Source: Microseira wollei NIES-4236 (GTDB taxonomy: Bacteria; Cyanobacteriota; Cyanobacteriia; Cyanobacteriales; Aerosakkonemataceae). From it: 32,940 bases of DNA. This document shows, piece after piece, positions 32,742 through 32,940 of the stretch. Where the stretch lies: the NCBI RefSeq assembly GCF_020521235.1, contig NZ_BLAY01000118.1, positions 1-32,940 on the forward strand. The letters run 5' to 3'. The notes beneath the pieces are model-generated. The model made no database searches, had not been told where the DNA came from, and was given only the letters and a program-made list of their open reading frames with translations. Numbering within the stretch: position 1 is the stretch's first letter; each line of letters starts with the position of its first letter. A program made the translations under genes and the position numbers.

Positions 32742-32940
32742 ATGATGAAATTAAAGGCACTGGGTCCATACTCTCTATCTATCGTCTCAATCCTGCTCGG
32801 TGTAGGATGTGGGATGCCAGCGATCGCTGCCTCTCCTTTTGAAGTCTGGTTAGTCGATCAGTCCAACTCACCAGGACTTAATTATGGCGGGAACATAGCT
32901 ATTTACGATGGGGGCGCTCTCACTCTAGGCAGTTCCCCTC
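32742..32940 (+). CDS. Secreted protein, 3' end outside the window
   Basis: The frame is open from ATG 32742 (or 32745) to the window end, 66 residues. It begins with a signal peptide: MMKLKALGPYSLSIVSILLG, then VGCGMPAIAA with a probable cut after AIAA. The mature part starts SPFEVWLVDQSNSPGLNYGG and NIAIYDGGALTLGSS, a pattern suggestive of a beta-propeller or NHL-like exported protein, but too short to assign. A cysteine in the signal region (LGVGC) could also suggest a lipobox, although the spacing is not convincing. Whether it carries a PEP-CTERM tail for the exosortase cannot be seen. Confidence 0.65.
   Translation, partial: MMKLKALGPYSLSIVSILLGVGCGMPAIAASPFEVWLVDQSNSPGLNYGGNIAIYDGGALTLGSSP

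Noticed and set aside
32503-32769. 88-codon minus-strand frame before the window end
   Set aside because: It runs through MITE family A copy 3 and overlaps the signal peptide start of the plus-strand gene; no family features.

Overview
The window looks like a chromosomal segment of a filamentous, non-picocyanobacterial cyanobacterium. Evidence: frequent HIP1-type GCGATCGC octamers, a petL-like cytochrome b6f subunit, a cyanoexosortase, a DICT-domain histidine kinase, a LabA-like NYN protein, DUF2949, and abundant heptamer-type short tandem repeats (STRRs) of the kind known from filamentous cyanobacteria. No rRNA, tRNA, CRISPR array or intact transposase gene was seen.

Layout. 1-256: 94-bp tandem repeat, which runs into the stop codon of a minus-strand DICT/GAF histidine kinase (250-2205). 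2389-7000: pentapeptide-repeat protein, DUF2949, LabA-like NYN protein, YwiC-like membrane protein, GalT-type nucleotidyltransferase and a cupin. 7028-8697: an accessory patch with a truncated methyltransferase, a MITE, a DUF433 antitoxin whose DUF5615 toxin survives only as a 22-codon stub, and an intact VapBC-like pair. 8839-13846: a secreted protein, a 1030-residue zinc ribbon-kinase-VIT-vWA fusion, a 117-bp MITE and a lone cyanoexosortase. 13972-17857: a second accessory patch with another dead copy of the methyltransferase, a small protein plus clan AA aspartic protease pair, a zinc ribbon protein, HicB followed by a HicA frame lacking a normal start codon, and a type II-like restriction-modification operon. 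17931-32100: mostly core genes (aroB, petL, hemE, S66 carboxypeptidase, GT4 glycosyltransferase, HEAT-repeat protein, EamA transporter, SppA, aroH, ftsH), with an NAD-dependent epimerase-like protein carrying a long tandem-repeat N-terminus. 32742-end: start of a secreted protein cut by the window edge.

Genes that work together: aroB (3-dehydroquinate synthase) and aroH (chorismate mutase) both serve aromatic amino acid synthesis but are 10 kb apart. The R and M genes overlap by 4 bp and form one unit. VapB/VapC, HicB/HicA and DUF433/DUF5615 are toxin-antitoxin pairs in different states of decay. SppA and FtsH are both membrane-associated proteases.

The most unusual feature is the repeat landscape. 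At least two MITE families (about 103 bp with AGGACTTACGCA ends; 117 bp with TA-flanked ends), several heptamer arrays, a 19-copy octamer array, a 4-copy 16-mer array and several long inverted repeats lie at or just after gene ends. In six or more cases the repeat supplies or abuts the stop codon. Repeats also appear to have entered two coding regions in frame (the S66 carboxypeptidase and the epimerase). All functional calls come from reading the sequence and recalling family features; no database search was run.
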